Below, piece after piece: positions 45,912 to 53,160 of a DNA stretch of 53,176 nucleotides. How positions within the stretch are numbered: position 1 is the stretch's first letter; each line of letters opens with the position of its first letter. The stretch comes from Candidatus Lambdaproteobacteria bacterium RIFOXYD2_FULL_50_16 (lineage in GTDB: Bacteria > SAR324 > XYD2-FULL-50-16): contig MFNE01000026.1 of assembly GCA_001783695.1 (NCBI GenBank), forward strand, positions 74,948-128,123, read 5' to 3'. The position numbers were made by a program, and so were the translations under genes. The notes beneath the pieces are model-generated. The model saw only the letters and a list, made by a program, of their open reading frames with translations. It did no database searches and was not told the origin of the DNA.

Positions 45912-45934
45912 TGAGCCCCTGGGAAAGGGGCTCA
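45912..45934 (-). terminator. Intrinsic terminator of the SpeD/SpeE operon
   Basis: TGAGCCCC and GGGGCTCA (45912-45919 with 45927-45934) form a perfect 8-bp stem with a 7-base loop. On the minus strand it is followed by ATTTCTCTCC, a moderately U-rich tract, and begins six bases after the SpeD-like stop. Confidence 0.72.
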
Positions 45935-45940
45935 CCCTTA

Positions 45941-46333
45941 CTATTGACGGGTCAAAACTTGCTGATTGTAGCTCTTGGCTTTAAAAAACTCGGCCGAGAA
46001 AGCAGCAGCGGCATCGGCGTCGTAGGCTTTACAGCTGAAGACGTCCAAATAAGCAGCATTGGTGTTGTTTGCGAAATGGCCTGAAATCAGGCTGGTTTCG
46101 ATCAACTGGGTCATTGAAAAGCCGGTAACTTTTTCATCGGCACCAAAATGCACGATCTGAGTTTCCCCAAAAGCTTTCATTTCCAGCAACTTCACTAAAC
46201 GTGCTACGTATTCAGTAATTGCTTCGCGACTGCGAATCAATTCTGGATCGCACTCGTACAAATCAATCGCCGTTGACCAGCCCCAGGGCTGAGTTTCAGT
46301 TACGTGCGACGTTATAGGTCTGGTCGAATTCAT
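45941..46333 (-). CDS. Divergent SpeD-like protein (possible neofunctionalised pyruvoyl decarboxylase)
   Basis: 130 residues with the AdoMet decarboxylase fold pattern: an N-terminal strand, a central VTGFSMTQLIETSLISGHF in place of the usual ESHxSIHTWPE, then YLDVFSCKAYDADAA, which matches the SpeD DIFTCG segment. A Ser that could form the pyruvoyl group is kept, but the preceding residue is Thr rather than Glu and the adjacent His is Leu. The gene overlaps the end of the SpeD-SpeE fusion by 38 bases; AAGGAG lies ten bases before the ATG. Published work, as I recall it, shows SpeD homologs that became ornithine or arginine decarboxylases. That would supply putrescine here, but it is unproven. 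Confidence 0.72.
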   Translation of the reverse strand: MNSTRPITSHVTETQPWGWSTAIDLYECDPELIRSREAITEYVARLVKLLEMKAFGETQIVHFGADEKVTGFSMTQLIETSLISGHFANNTNAAYLDVFSCKAYDADAAAAFSAEFFKAKSYNQQVLTRQ

Positions 46334-47588
46334 CGATTCCGCTCTCCTTAGTTATGACTTGGAAATCGCCGGCCAAAAGATTGGCGACGAAAGGGGGTTG
46401 GGCAGTCAACCCTTGATGGGTCCGCCCGTTGTACAACTTGAGCCCGGTTACTCCACGGTCCTTAAGGCGTTGTTCGATTAAATCGACGCTTTGGTGGTCC
46501 ACTTGGGTTTGAGCCGAGCAGAATGCGAAGCCCATTTCGGCTCCGTACAACGGTACAAATTGCAGACCATGAGCAACCTGGCCAAAAACAGAAGCCAAGG
46601 TCACCCCGATCCGACCAAAGACAGCAGGGTGGAAAAAGGGATAAACCGTATGCAATGATAAAATCGACTCAGGGCCCTTCATGGCACCCTTTACGGTTTC
46701 GTAAAACTCTTTGGTGTAAAGACTACGCGCCGGACCGATGGGATCGGTCAGGTCTAAAATAATCACATCGAACCGTTCCTTAGTTTGGGCAAGATACTTA
46801 AATCCGTCACCAATAATAAGCTCGGTTCTAGGGTCTTTGAAAGCCCCTTGGTGAACAGCTGGCAAAAATCGCTTTGAGACCTCAATCACCCGGTCATCAA
46901 TTTCGACCATTACCGCCCGCTTGACCGTATTGTGCTTAAGCACGTTAGCCAACACACCTCCATCACCAGCACCAATGATTAGAACCTGCTCTGGCCGCTC
47001 GTGAGCGGTCATGGCGGGCTGAACCAAGGGTTCATGGTAAAAATGCTCGTCTTCTTCAGAGGTCTGATAAAACTTGTCGATTCTAAGTAAACGACCAAAG
47101 TCTTTGGTGTGATAAACCTCCACTTCTTGAAGCGAGTCTTCACTTTTATATAGGATCGCTTCGGGTTTGATAAAAAATCCGTAGTCTTTAGAAAAGTACT
47201 CGGTATATTTATCGTCTTCGAAGTCTCGATAACCTTTGATGATCTTCTCGTTTACATCCAAAGGCTCAAACAGGTCTTTTAGGCTTTGGGCTAAAACCAA
47301 GGCCTTGTTGGTGTTGTCCTGTTCGTAATTACACACCGAGATATCCAGGTTGAGATAAAAATCTCGCTCTGGCCAAGTGTGAATATTGAGGTGCGACTCG
47401 GCCAAAACCACCGAGGCCGTAACCCCTCCGCCGTCACCAAAACCGTAACCGGCTTCAGCAACGATCTCCAGACCAGCCAACTTCACCTTGAGTTTAAGAA
47501 CCTCTAACAAGGCTTTTTGGTCAGTAAAAAGATGCCGACTGTTGCGGCAACGAATGTATTCGGCGATAACGTGGATTACTTGTCTCAT
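46296..47588 (-). CDS. speDE: SpeD-SpeE fusion: AdoMet decarboxylase plus spermidine synthase
   Basis: 430 residues. The N-terminal domain (about 1-120) is bacterial S-adenosylmethionine decarboxylase with an intact autocleavage motif LAESHLNIHTWPE, where the Ser becomes the pyruvoyl group. The C-terminal domain (about 135-415) is spermidine synthase: HEPLVQPAM, LIIGAGDGGVLANVLKH, VEIDDRV and ILDLTDPIGPAR. The fusion puts both steps (decarboxylated AdoMet, then aminopropyl transfer to putrescine) on one chain; such fusions are known but not common. A divergent SpeD paralog overlaps its 3' end. The ATG at 47588 has only a weak upstream GAAG. Confidence 0.93.
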   Translation of the reverse strand: MRQVIHVIAEYIRCRNSRHLFTDQKALLEVLKLKVKLAGLEIVAEAGYGFGDGGGVTASVVLAESHLNIHTWPERDFYLNLDISVCNYEQDNTNKALVLAQSLKDLFEPLDVNEKIIKGYRDFEDDKYTEYFSKDYGFFIKPEAILYKSEDSLQEVEVYHTKDFGRLLRIDKFYQTSEEDEHFYHEPLVQPAMTAHERPEQVLIIGAGDGGVLANVLKHNTVKRAVMVEIDDRVIEVSKRFLPAVHQGAFKDPRTELIIGDGFKYLAQTKERFDVIILDLTDPIGPARSLYTKEFYETVKGAMKGPESILSLHTVYPFFHPAVFGRIGVTLASVFGQVAHGLQFVPLYGAEMGFAFCSAQTQVDHQSVDLIEQRLKDRGVTGLKLYNGRTHQGLTAQPPFVANLLAGDFQVITKESGIDEFDQTYNVARN

Positions 47589-47971
47589 TGCGGCTTCACG
47601 GCGAAAGGAATGAGCTATGCAGGGCTAGAAAAAAAGATAATCTGGTCCCCTTGTTACTTTTTTTCAAGCTTTTTTTTTGCCCTGGTTAAAATTTCCGTTA
47701 CGGCCTTGATACATCCCCATGTAGGGGTGCTGACAAAAAGGGCCAAAAACGGATTTACCGATTTTGGGAGGCAACCCCTCAAAAAACCTTGGATCTGGAG
47801 CCAATACTTTATATGCTTTTTGTTTAAAAAATACCTCTTCTTCTGCCAAACGGTACCGCCTTCTCAGGGTTTGATTGTACCTAAATTTTAATGGTGACGG
47901 CAAGAGCAATCGCAAACCCCTTGGCAAAGGCGGATTTAAAGGACTATAAAAGGGAAAAGGAAGAGGATAAA
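47589..47971. other. Divergent intergenic region between speDE and the receiver gene
   Basis: 383 bases. A minus-strand frame (47664-47927, 87 aa) exists but resembles nothing and lacks support. Two long A/T homopolymer runs (around 47662-47689) lie upstream of speDE. A promoter for the receiver operon is at 47921-47950. A small GC hairpin (47711-47723 area) is the only other structure. Confidence 0.45.
47921..47950 (+). promoter_or_regulatory. Putative promoter of the receiver/pseudo-ABC operon
   Basis: TTGGCA (47921-47926) and TATAAA (47945-47950) with an 18-base spacer. The start would lie near 47957, just before the GAGG ribosome-binding site of the receiver gene (ATG 47972). Confidence 0.45.
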
Positions 47972-48349
47972 ATGGGACTGTTTAAAGAAAACTTTGTGGT
48001 ACTGGTCGTTGAAGATAGTCAGGCACAATTGACCTTGATCAATAAAATCATAGCTAAGATTGAAGGGGTAGAGACCCTATTGTGTCGCGATGCTTTTGAG
48101 GGGTACGCTATATTAAGAGCAAAACCTGATATTGGGTTGATTATATTAGATGTAAATCTTCCCTTTGCCTCTGGCTTGGGATTACTGAAAAAAGTGCGTA
48201 GCCTTCAAAGTTATAAAACTCTTCCAGTTTTGATCTCGACCGCTGAAGAGGACACCCAATTGGTCGTAGAAGCAGGTGCGACTGGTGTTTTGCAAAAACC
48301 CTTTAATTTCGAACAACTCAAATCCTTTATCACGAATTATCAGCGGTAA
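47972..48349 (+). CDS. Single-domain response regulator (receiver only)
   Basis: 125 residues from the ATG at 47972 (GAGG five bases upstream). A lone receiver with VVEDSQAQ, the phospho-acceptor Asp in ILDVNLPFASG, the Thr/Ser in ISTAE and the Lys in LQKPF. No output domain follows, so it probably acts as a CheY-like or phosphorelay shuttle. It heads a five-gene run with a small membrane protein, a cupin, a degenerate ABC ATPase and an unknown protein. Residues upstream to 47891 are in frame but outside the domain. Confidence 0.92.
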   Translation: MGLFKENFVVLVVEDSQAQLTLINKIIAKIEGVETLLCRDAFEGYAILRAKPDIGLIILDVNLPFASGLGLLKKVRSLQSYKTLPVLISTAEEDTQLVVEAGATGVLQKPFNFEQLKSFITNYQR

Positions 48350-48358
48350 AGAGGCCAA

Positions 48359-48556
48359 ATGGTTGAACCCGATTGGTTATGGTTTGTGGGGCTTGGTCTT
48401 CTTTGTTTGACCCTGCTTTTAGGGATTGTCATAAAACTTGTCGAAATCAGACGACTCTTAAAAAACCGGCGTCGTTTTATTGACCAACTGACGAATCACT
48501 ATGAACGTATCGAAGATCGATCAAAAACTGATCGATCAGGTAGCCGCGAAGGCTAA
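48359..48556 (+). CDS. Small single-pass membrane protein (65 aa)
   Basis: A hydrophobic segment (about 7-27, WLWFVGLGLLCLTLLLGIVI) is followed by a strongly basic stretch (RRLLKNRRRF) and a short charged tail: a type of small anchored protein that could tether partners to the inner membrane. GAGG is four bases before the ATG, nine bases after the receiver stop. Its 3' end overlaps the cupin gene by 56 bases, more than usual, so the exact stop of the pair's arrangement deserves checking. No family recognised. Confidence 0.62.
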   Translation: MVEPDWLWFVGLGLLCLTLLLGIVIKLVEIRRLLKNRRRFIDQLTNHYERIEDRSKTDRSGSREG

Positions 48557-48995
48557 GGCCAACCCTCGATTGAGGATGAACCATAATTTTCATCAGCCCC
48601 AAGACTTGGTTCAACGAATGCTAAACGCGATTGAACCGGGCAGCTATGTGCGCCCTCACTGTCACGCTAACCCTCGCAAAGACGAAATATTTTTGTGCCT
48701 GCAAGGGGCCGGTGCGTTGGTAGTTTTTGATGAAAGAGGGAGTGTCTCCCAATTTTGTCCGTTAAAGCCCAATGCGGGCTATTTTGGGGTCGATGTCCCC
48801 GCAGGCACCTATCACACCATCTTAAGCTTGGCTGAGAGCAGTGTTTTTTACGAAGTTAAATTAGGCCCCTATTTGCCAACCAACCACAAGGACTTTGCTG
48901 ATTGGGCTCCAGAAGAGGGCAGCCAAAAGGCCAAGGTTTATCTGGAAGAATTAGTCCTATTGGCCAAGGAAGAAATGGGCTGGTTGGAGCGATAA
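48501..48995 (+). CDS. WbuC-like cupin metalloprotein
   Basis: 164 residues of the WbuC cupin group: a short helical lead (KIDQKLIDQVAAKAK), ARLRMNHN-like segment, then VRPHCHANPRKDEIFLCLQG with the cupin His/Glu metal ligands, VVFDERG, and DVPAGTYHTIL with the second His motif. Family members are linked to polysaccharide loci elsewhere but lack a known reaction. It overlaps the small membrane protein gene and abuts the degenerate ABC gene (TAA followed by GTG), so it belongs to the same operon. Confidence 0.85.
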   Translation: MNVSKIDQKLIDQVAAKAKANPRLRMNHNFHQPQDLVQRMLNAIEPGSYVRPHCHANPRKDEIFLCLQGAGALVVFDERGSVSQFCPLKPNAGYFGVDVPAGTYHTILSLAESSVFYEVKLGPYLPTNHKDFADWAPEEGSQKAKVYLEELVLLAKEEMGWLER

Positions 48996-49682
48996 GTGGC
49001 CGCGCTGGTAGAGATGAGCAATGTCGGATTGTTCCCTGGTGAAGAATGGGGGCTTCGCGGGGTTGATCTGGAGCTTCACTGGGGGCGTAGATACCTGATT
49101 CAATTAAAACAAAAAGACCAGCTTAATGGGCTATTGGGGATCATGGAGGGCCGGTTTAAGGCTGACCAGGGCGTGGTCACCAAAACCCGTGAGTATTTGT
49201 GTCGTTCAGATCGGCAGCTTCTGGGGGATAAAGTTTACCGCCGGAGCGCAGGGGCGATTTTGGCGGTGGAGAGTCAGCCGATTTTTCGCTTTGGGGAGGA
49301 GCGCCGGGTCAAACAAACCATGATGCTCCAGATCAAGGCTTGGCACCTGCGCCATTTCCCGATTTACAAGCTACATGGCCTTGATCGGGTTCGTTTTGCA
49401 CTACTGCATCTGGCTTTTCAGGAGACTGGCTTAATTCTGTTAAGCCAGATTTTTTTTAAGGCCTTAGACGAACCGATGTTAGCCCTGTTTTTAGAGTTTT
49501 TGCAAAAAAGCCCTTGTGCCTTAGCGATTGCCCAAGCAGATGAAGAGCCCATTCCCGAACTTGAGGCTTGGTTAGAAGGAATTAAATATGAGACGATTGA
49601 CCTTCGCGGGGAGCGCCGTTCTCGAATCGGTGTTGAGTCGGGACCCAGGGAAGAATCGGGGGGCATAAAACTTGAACATTGA
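48996..49682 (+). CDS. Degenerate ABC-ATPase-like protein (pseudo-ATPase)
   Basis: 228 residues. It aligns position by position with ABC nucleotide-binding domains, but every catalytic motif is changed. Where the P-loop should be it reads LIQLKQKDQLNGLLGIMEG, with the Walker A Lys replaced by Leu. The signature region reads KLHGLDRVRFALLHLAF. Walker B reads LILLSQIFFKALDE, with Ser for the Asp and Gln for the catalytic Glu. The switch His appears as AIAQADEE. The surrounding hydrophobic spacing is kept. It therefore probably binds a partner without hydrolysing ATP. GTG start, directly after the cupin stop, with GGAG six bases upstream. Confidence 0.72.
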   Translation: MAALVEMSNVGLFPGEEWGLRGVDLELHWGRRYLIQLKQKDQLNGLLGIMEGRFKADQGVVTKTREYLCRSDRQLLGDKVYRRSAGAILAVESQPIFRFGEERRVKQTMMLQIKAWHLRHFPIYKLHGLDRVRFALLHLAFQETGLILLSQIFFKALDEPMLALFLEFLQKSPCALAIAQADEEPIPELEAWLEGIKYETIDLRGERRSRIGVESGPREESGGIKLEH

Positions 49683-49722
49683 ACCCATTATCCTCGGTTT
49701 ACTTTTCACTGGAAAAGGTTAA

Positions 49723-50007
49723 ATGGACGAAAAAACGCTAAACGCCCAGGTCAAGGAATTTGCGGGTCAACTTTGCGACCAAGCGGCGGGTTATAAGGAG
49801 CTTTTAGAAGCAGCCAATCTTCTGATTGATCAGGCGATACTGCTTATTCGCCAAGGGGCATTGGAGACCCAGCCTATTTCTACGATCGCAGAATTAACCC
49901 CCGTGCAACCTGGTCCAAACATAAGCCCAACCCCGGCCCCGCCAGCCCTTGCTGAAGGCAGTGCACCTAAGTCGGACCTACCCATTGCGGCGGCCTTTCG
50001 GCTTTAA
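49723..50007 (+). CDS. Unrecognised 94-residue protein
   Basis: A helical N-terminal half (DEKTLNAQVKEFAGQLCDQA and a second helix to about residue 48) is followed by a Pro/Ala/Ser-rich low-complexity tail (about 55-90). One Cys is present. AAAAGG lies four bases before the ATG, 40 bases after the pseudo-ABC gene. Its stop overlaps the convergent epmA stop. No family is recognised; position suggests membership of the receiver/pseudo-ABC operon. Confidence 0.6.
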   Translation: MDEKTLNAQVKEFAGQLCDQAAGYKELLEAANLLIDQAILLIRQGALETQPISTIAELTPVQPGPNISPTPAPPALAEGSAPKSDLPIAAAFRL

Positions 50008-50927
50008 TCGTTGATCGCCAAGGTTTCTCTGATATCGTCCGAACCCAACTCAATCATCAAGACTCGGTCAAGCCCCATGGCCAATCCGGCGCAATCGGGT
50101 AGGGTATCTAGCGCCGACAAAAGTGGTTCGTCTAAAGGTAGTGCTAAATCACCGCGCTCTAAACGTTTCTGATTAACCAAATCAAAGCGATTCCGCTGTT
50201 CGGCCCTTTGCTTTAATTCAAAGTAACCATTGCCCAATTCCAGTCCCTTATAAAAGACCTCAAAGCGACAGGCTTGCCCGGTTAAAGGGTCCAGGCGGGC
50301 TAGCGCGGCCATAAAAGGGGGGTAGTGGAACACAAAAACCGGGGATACTTCTCCCAAGTGGGGCTCAATGTAACTAGAAAAAAGAAAATCTAATCGATCC
50401 TCCTGGCTCACCGCAGCACCTAAAAGAAAAGAGGGGGCGCTCTCCCCTCGTTTATTTATTAGGTTTAAAAATTGTGCTTCGTTTAAACTTAAAGGGTCTA
50501 AACCCAGATGGGCTTTAAAAAGCTCGCCATACGCAACGCGCTCGGCTTTGGGCCAGTTAAAAACGGTTTGCTGCAATTGATCGGTAAAATCCATCAAACC
50601 CGCTAAGTCCGCCCCCACCACATAGTATTCAAGGAGCGTAAACTCAGAGCGATGGCGTTGGCCTTGTTCTTCTTTGCGAAAGGATTTGCAGATTTGATAA
50701 ATTGAGCCAGACCCCTTTGCTAAGAGGCGTTTCATGGCATATTCGGGCGAGGAGTTGAGGTAAGGACCTTGCGGGCCTATGGCAAAAGGCTCGATATGGG
50801 GCTCTAAAGCCGGGTGGGCAACCATCAGCGAGGTTTCCACCTCTAAAAGTCCGGCTTTGGCCATAAATTGACGAAGCCGAGCTAAAAGCCCGGCCCTCGC
50901 CATTAGTTGCGGACCAACTGGCCTCAC
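50004..50927 (-). CDS. epmA: EF-P beta-lysylation ligase EpmA (LysRS-like)
   Basis: 307 residues, a class II synthetase catalytic core without an anticodon domain. Visible motifs: LEVETSLMVAHPALEPHIEP (motif 1 region), FRKEEQGQRHRSEFTLLEY (motif 2) and GLAMGLDRVLM (motif 3). EpmA attaches (R)-beta-lysine to the conserved Lys of EF-P. The start is GTG and overlaps the efp stop (GTGA), so modification enzyme and substrate are translationally coupled. EpmB, which makes beta-lysine, is not in the window. Confidence 0.95.
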   Translation of the reverse strand: MRPVGPQLMARAGLLARLRQFMAKAGLLEVETSLMVAHPALEPHIEPFAIGPQGPYLNSSPEYAMKRLLAKGSGSIYQICKSFRKEEQGQRHRSEFTLLEYYVVGADLAGLMDFTDQLQQTVFNWPKAERVAYGELFKAHLGLDPLSLNEAQFLNLINKRGESAPSFLLGAAVSQEDRLDFLFSSYIEPHLGEVSPVFVFHYPPFMAALARLDPLTGQACRFEVFYKGLELGNGYFELKQRAEQRNRFDLVNQKRLERGDLALPLDEPLLSALDTLPDCAGLAMGLDRVLMIELGSDDIRETLAIND

Positions 50928-51487
50928 GACTTGGCCCGCTCCATGTATTCGCCAGTGCGGGTGTCGACGCGGATGCGCTCCCCTTGAGTAATAAATAAGG
51001 GAACCATCACTTGAGCCCCAGTGGACATGGTCGCTGGTTTTAGGGTGTTCGTAGCGGTATCGCCCTTTAAACCAGGTTCGCAGTAAGTGATCTCCATTTC
51101 CACAAAGTTGGGCAGGGTTAAGGTAATGGGCTGACCTTTATAAAAGATCACCTGCACCAACATTTGTTCGAGCAACCACTTCCATTCCTCGCCCAATTGT
51201 TCTTTGGACATTTCGGTTTGTTCATAATTGCCGGTGTCCATAAAGACGTACTTGTCGCCTTCAGGATAGAGGTACTGCATCTCCCGCTCAATTACATCTG
51301 CTTTATCAACCTTTTCGCCAGACTTCAGGGTCCGCTCGATCACGTTGCCGTTAAGCAGGTTTTTGATCTTGACTCGGTTAAAGGCTTGGCCCTTGCCCGG
51401 TTTAACAAACTGATTCTCAACAATGGTATAAGGAACCCCGTCCATCTCAATCCGGAGACCTTTTTTGAATTCGTTGGTATTGTACAT
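50924..51487 (-). CDS. efp: Elongation factor P
   Basis: 187 residues, full length. EF-P relieves ribosome stalling at Pro stretches. The modification loop is KPGKGQA with the target Lys at residue 32 (equivalent to E. coli K34). Later motifs LPNFVEMEI and TGEYMERA are typical. The next gene, epmA, overlaps its stop by four bases and should modify that Lys. The ATG at 51487 has a GC-rich but weak ribosome-binding region. No promoter stands out in the ~105 bases upstream, which also contain the end of the Crp-family gene. Confidence 0.97.
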   Translation of the reverse strand: MYNTNEFKKGLRIEMDGVPYTIVENQFVKPGKGQAFNRVKIKNLLNGNVIERTLKSGEKVDKADVIEREMQYLYPEGDKYVFMDTGNYEQTEMSKEQLGEEWKWLLEQMLVQVIFYKGQPITLTLPNFVEMEITYCEPGLKGDTATNTLKPATMSTGAQVMVPLFITQGERIRVDTRTGEYMERAKS

Positions 51488-51593
51488 CGCCCGTTTTGGT
51501 TAAGGTTTCGGCCAAGATGGCAGGTTTAAAAAAAAAGGGCAATGGAGGGGAATATTTAGGCCCCAGCCCGTGTTTGGGCGGGCTGATCAGGCA

Positions 51594-52277
51594 TTAAGTG
51601 CGGGCGATTTCTTCTAAGGCGGCAAGGTCTTTGATAACCGTTCGGCGCTTAATCGTGTCGATGAGCCCAGCTTGGCGAAACTCCATAAAAGCATATGAAA
51701 CGGTCTCACGAGTGGTAGCAATCGTGTTGCCAATCTCTTGATGGGTGATCAAATAGTCGATCAAGGTGCCTTCGGGGTCTGCCACGCCATACTTAGCACT
51801 AAGGTCGAGCAGCAATTGCGCCACCTTGGCATTGGCGCTTTTAAACAGCAACCCTTCCATCAGGTTTTCGGTTTGCATTTGCTTCTTGGACTGCCGCTCT
51901 AAAAGCCACTGGGCGATCTTAGGGTCTTTTGCCACCCGGTCAAGCAACACCTTTTTGCTCATCACATGCACGATGCTGTCTTGTTTAGTGACAGCGATGT
52001 TTTTCCAATCCATCCCACTCAAAGCTTCGGTGTCGCCAAAGACGTTACCTGGGCCCAGAAGCTCCAAAATAATCTCTTTGCCCTCATTGGTGCTACGGTA
52101 AATTTTTACTTCACCGTGGCTCAAGTAATAGACTTGGTCGGCAGGTTCGCCTGGGCTAAACAAAACGGTGCCCCTTGGAATGGTGGTCAGTTTAGCCCAT
52201 TCCATAAAGAAATGGGTAACCTCTATTGCGTTAAAACTTTGGTAGGTTTCACGCCCGATCAATCCAGAAACTCCCAT
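51594..52277 (-). CDS. Crp/Fnr-family transcriptional regulator
   Basis: 227 residues: a cyclic-nucleotide-binding-type beta-roll (about 25-130, with LSHGEVKIYR and FGDTEALSG) and a Crp-type winged helix (about 165-220, with HQEIGNTIATTRETVSYA). The Cys cluster of FNR is absent, so an Fe-S sensor role is unlikely, and the phosphate-binding loop does not clearly match cAMP binders. The ATG at 52277 follows AAGGAG by seven bases. Its promoter (52315-52343) is strong. It is divergent from the fumarase gene. A short hairpin (51565-51584) after the stop lacks a clear U-run. Confidence 0.92.
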   Translation of the reverse strand: MGVSGLIGRETYQSFNAIEVTHFFMEWAKLTTIPRGTVLFSPGEPADQVYYLSHGEVKIYRSTNEGKEIILELLGPGNVFGDTEALSGMDWKNIAVTKQDSIVHVMSKKVLLDRVAKDPKIAQWLLERQSKKQMQTENLMEGLLFKSANAKVAQLLLDLSAKYGVADPEGTLIDYLITHQEIGNTIATTRETVSYAFMEFRQAGLIDTIKRRTVIKDLAALEEIART

Positions 52278-52314
52278 GTTGTCTCCTTACAGACTAGGTT
52301 GGTTCGTTGTGACT

Positions 52315-52343
52315 ATCTTACAAAGTTTTCGCTATTTTTGCAA
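52315..52343 (-). promoter_or_regulatory. Strong promoter of the Crp-family gene
   Basis: On the minus strand TTGCAA (52338-52343) and TAAGAT (52315-52320) have a 17-base spacer; the start would lie about 30 bases before the ATG. Immediately upstream of the -35 box is the TATAAAA tract cluster, which could act as an UP element. Confidence 0.66.
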
Positions 52344-52351
52344 GGGTATTC

Positions 52352-52377
52352 TATAAAATATATAAAACTATATAAAA
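52352..52377. repeat. Three phased TATAAAA tracts (UP-element-like / curved DNA)
   Basis: TATAAAA occurs at 52352-52358, 52361-52367 and 52371-52377, spaced 9 and 10 bases, close to one helical turn. It lies in the divergent gap between the Crp-family gene and fumarase. Confidence 0.62.
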
Positions 52378-52485
52378 TAAATTTGTCGAGCAACTTACTC
52401 AAGTAATAGGTGACAAGCTGCCCCTATTTTTGACAGAATGCGACTCGATAAGCTTTTGCAGCCTAACCTTTGCCCACAAATCACC

Positions 52486-53160
52486 ATGGCAGATTTTAAT
52501 TTTCAAGAAATCTTTGAGTCTGGACCAGATCAAACGATCTATAAAAAGATCAGCAGTGAACATGTCCAGTCGTTGGAAGTGGGAGGCAAGGAGTTTTTGG
52601 TGGTTGAGCCTGAAGGCCTTACTTTGTTGGCAAAACAGGCGCTTAAAGAGGTATCCCACCTCCTTAGACCAACCCATTTGGCAGGCCTAAAACGAATCCT
52701 GGAAGACCCTGAAGCCAGCGAAAACGACCGCTTTGTGGCCACGAACCTATTAGAAAATGCTATTATTGCCGCCGAACGGGTCTTTCCAAGCTGCCAAGAT
52801 ACGGGCACGGCCATTGTGATGGGTAAAAAGGGGGAGCAGGTGATTACCGGGGCCAATGATACCGAAGCGCTCTCAAAGGGGATCTATCAAGCCTACCAAG
52901 AGGCCAACCTGCGTTATTCGCAAGTGGCCCCCCTGACCATGTATGATGAAAAAAACACAGGTACCAACCTGCCCGCTCAAATAGATCTCTACGCTACCCA
53001 GGGAGCCCAGTATAAATTTTTATTTATGGCTAAGGGGGGGGGCTCGGCCAATAAAACCTATTTGTACCAAGAAACCAAGGCGTTACTTAATCCAGATCAA
53101 TTGCTTCGTTTTTTGAGCAGCAAGATCAGAGGGTTGGGCACAGCAGCTTGTCCGCCTTAA
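52486..53160 (+). CDS. Class I fumarate hydratase, interrupted by an in-frame TAA and cut by the window end
   Basis: A 4Fe-4S class I fumarase (FumA type). From the ATG at 52486 it begins [10 protein letters not shown]; the frame is open from 52438 but that start fits the family less well and neither has a good ribosome-binding site. [18 protein letters not shown] holds the first Fe-S Cys. Also visible are [29 protein letters not shown] and LGTAACPP. In this family the next residues are Tyr-His-(I/L)-A. Here the Tyr codon is TAA (53158-53160), and the frame then reads on as HLAIV. So either the gene carries a nonsense mutation or one base is miscalled. The remaining ~300 residues, with two Fe-S Cys, lie beyond the window. 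Confidence 0.85.
   Translation: MADFNFQEIFESGPDQTIYKKISSEHVQSLEVGGKEFLVVEPEGLTLLAKQALKEVSHLLRPTHLAGLKRILEDPEASENDRFVATNLLENAIIAAERVFPSCQDTGTAIVMGKKGEQVITGANDTEALSKGIYQAYQEANLRYSQVAPLTMYDEKNTGTNLPAQIDLYATQGAQYKFLFMAKGGGSANKTYLYQETKALLNPDQLLRFLSSKIRGLGTAACPP

Noticed and set aside
47664-47927. 87-residue minus-strand frame upstream of speDE
   Set aside because: Covers A/T homopolymer runs, has no recognisable features, and would overlap the likely promoter of the receiver operon.
51594-52277. Calling the Crp-family regulator an FNR oxygen sensor
   Set aside because: The N-terminal Cys cluster needed for a 4Fe-4S centre is absent.
53158-53160. Reading TAA as a sense codon in fumarase
   Set aside because: Many genes in the window end properly at TAA (NnrS-linked hemerythrin, DUF2249, alanine dehydrogenase), so a changed genetic code is not credible.
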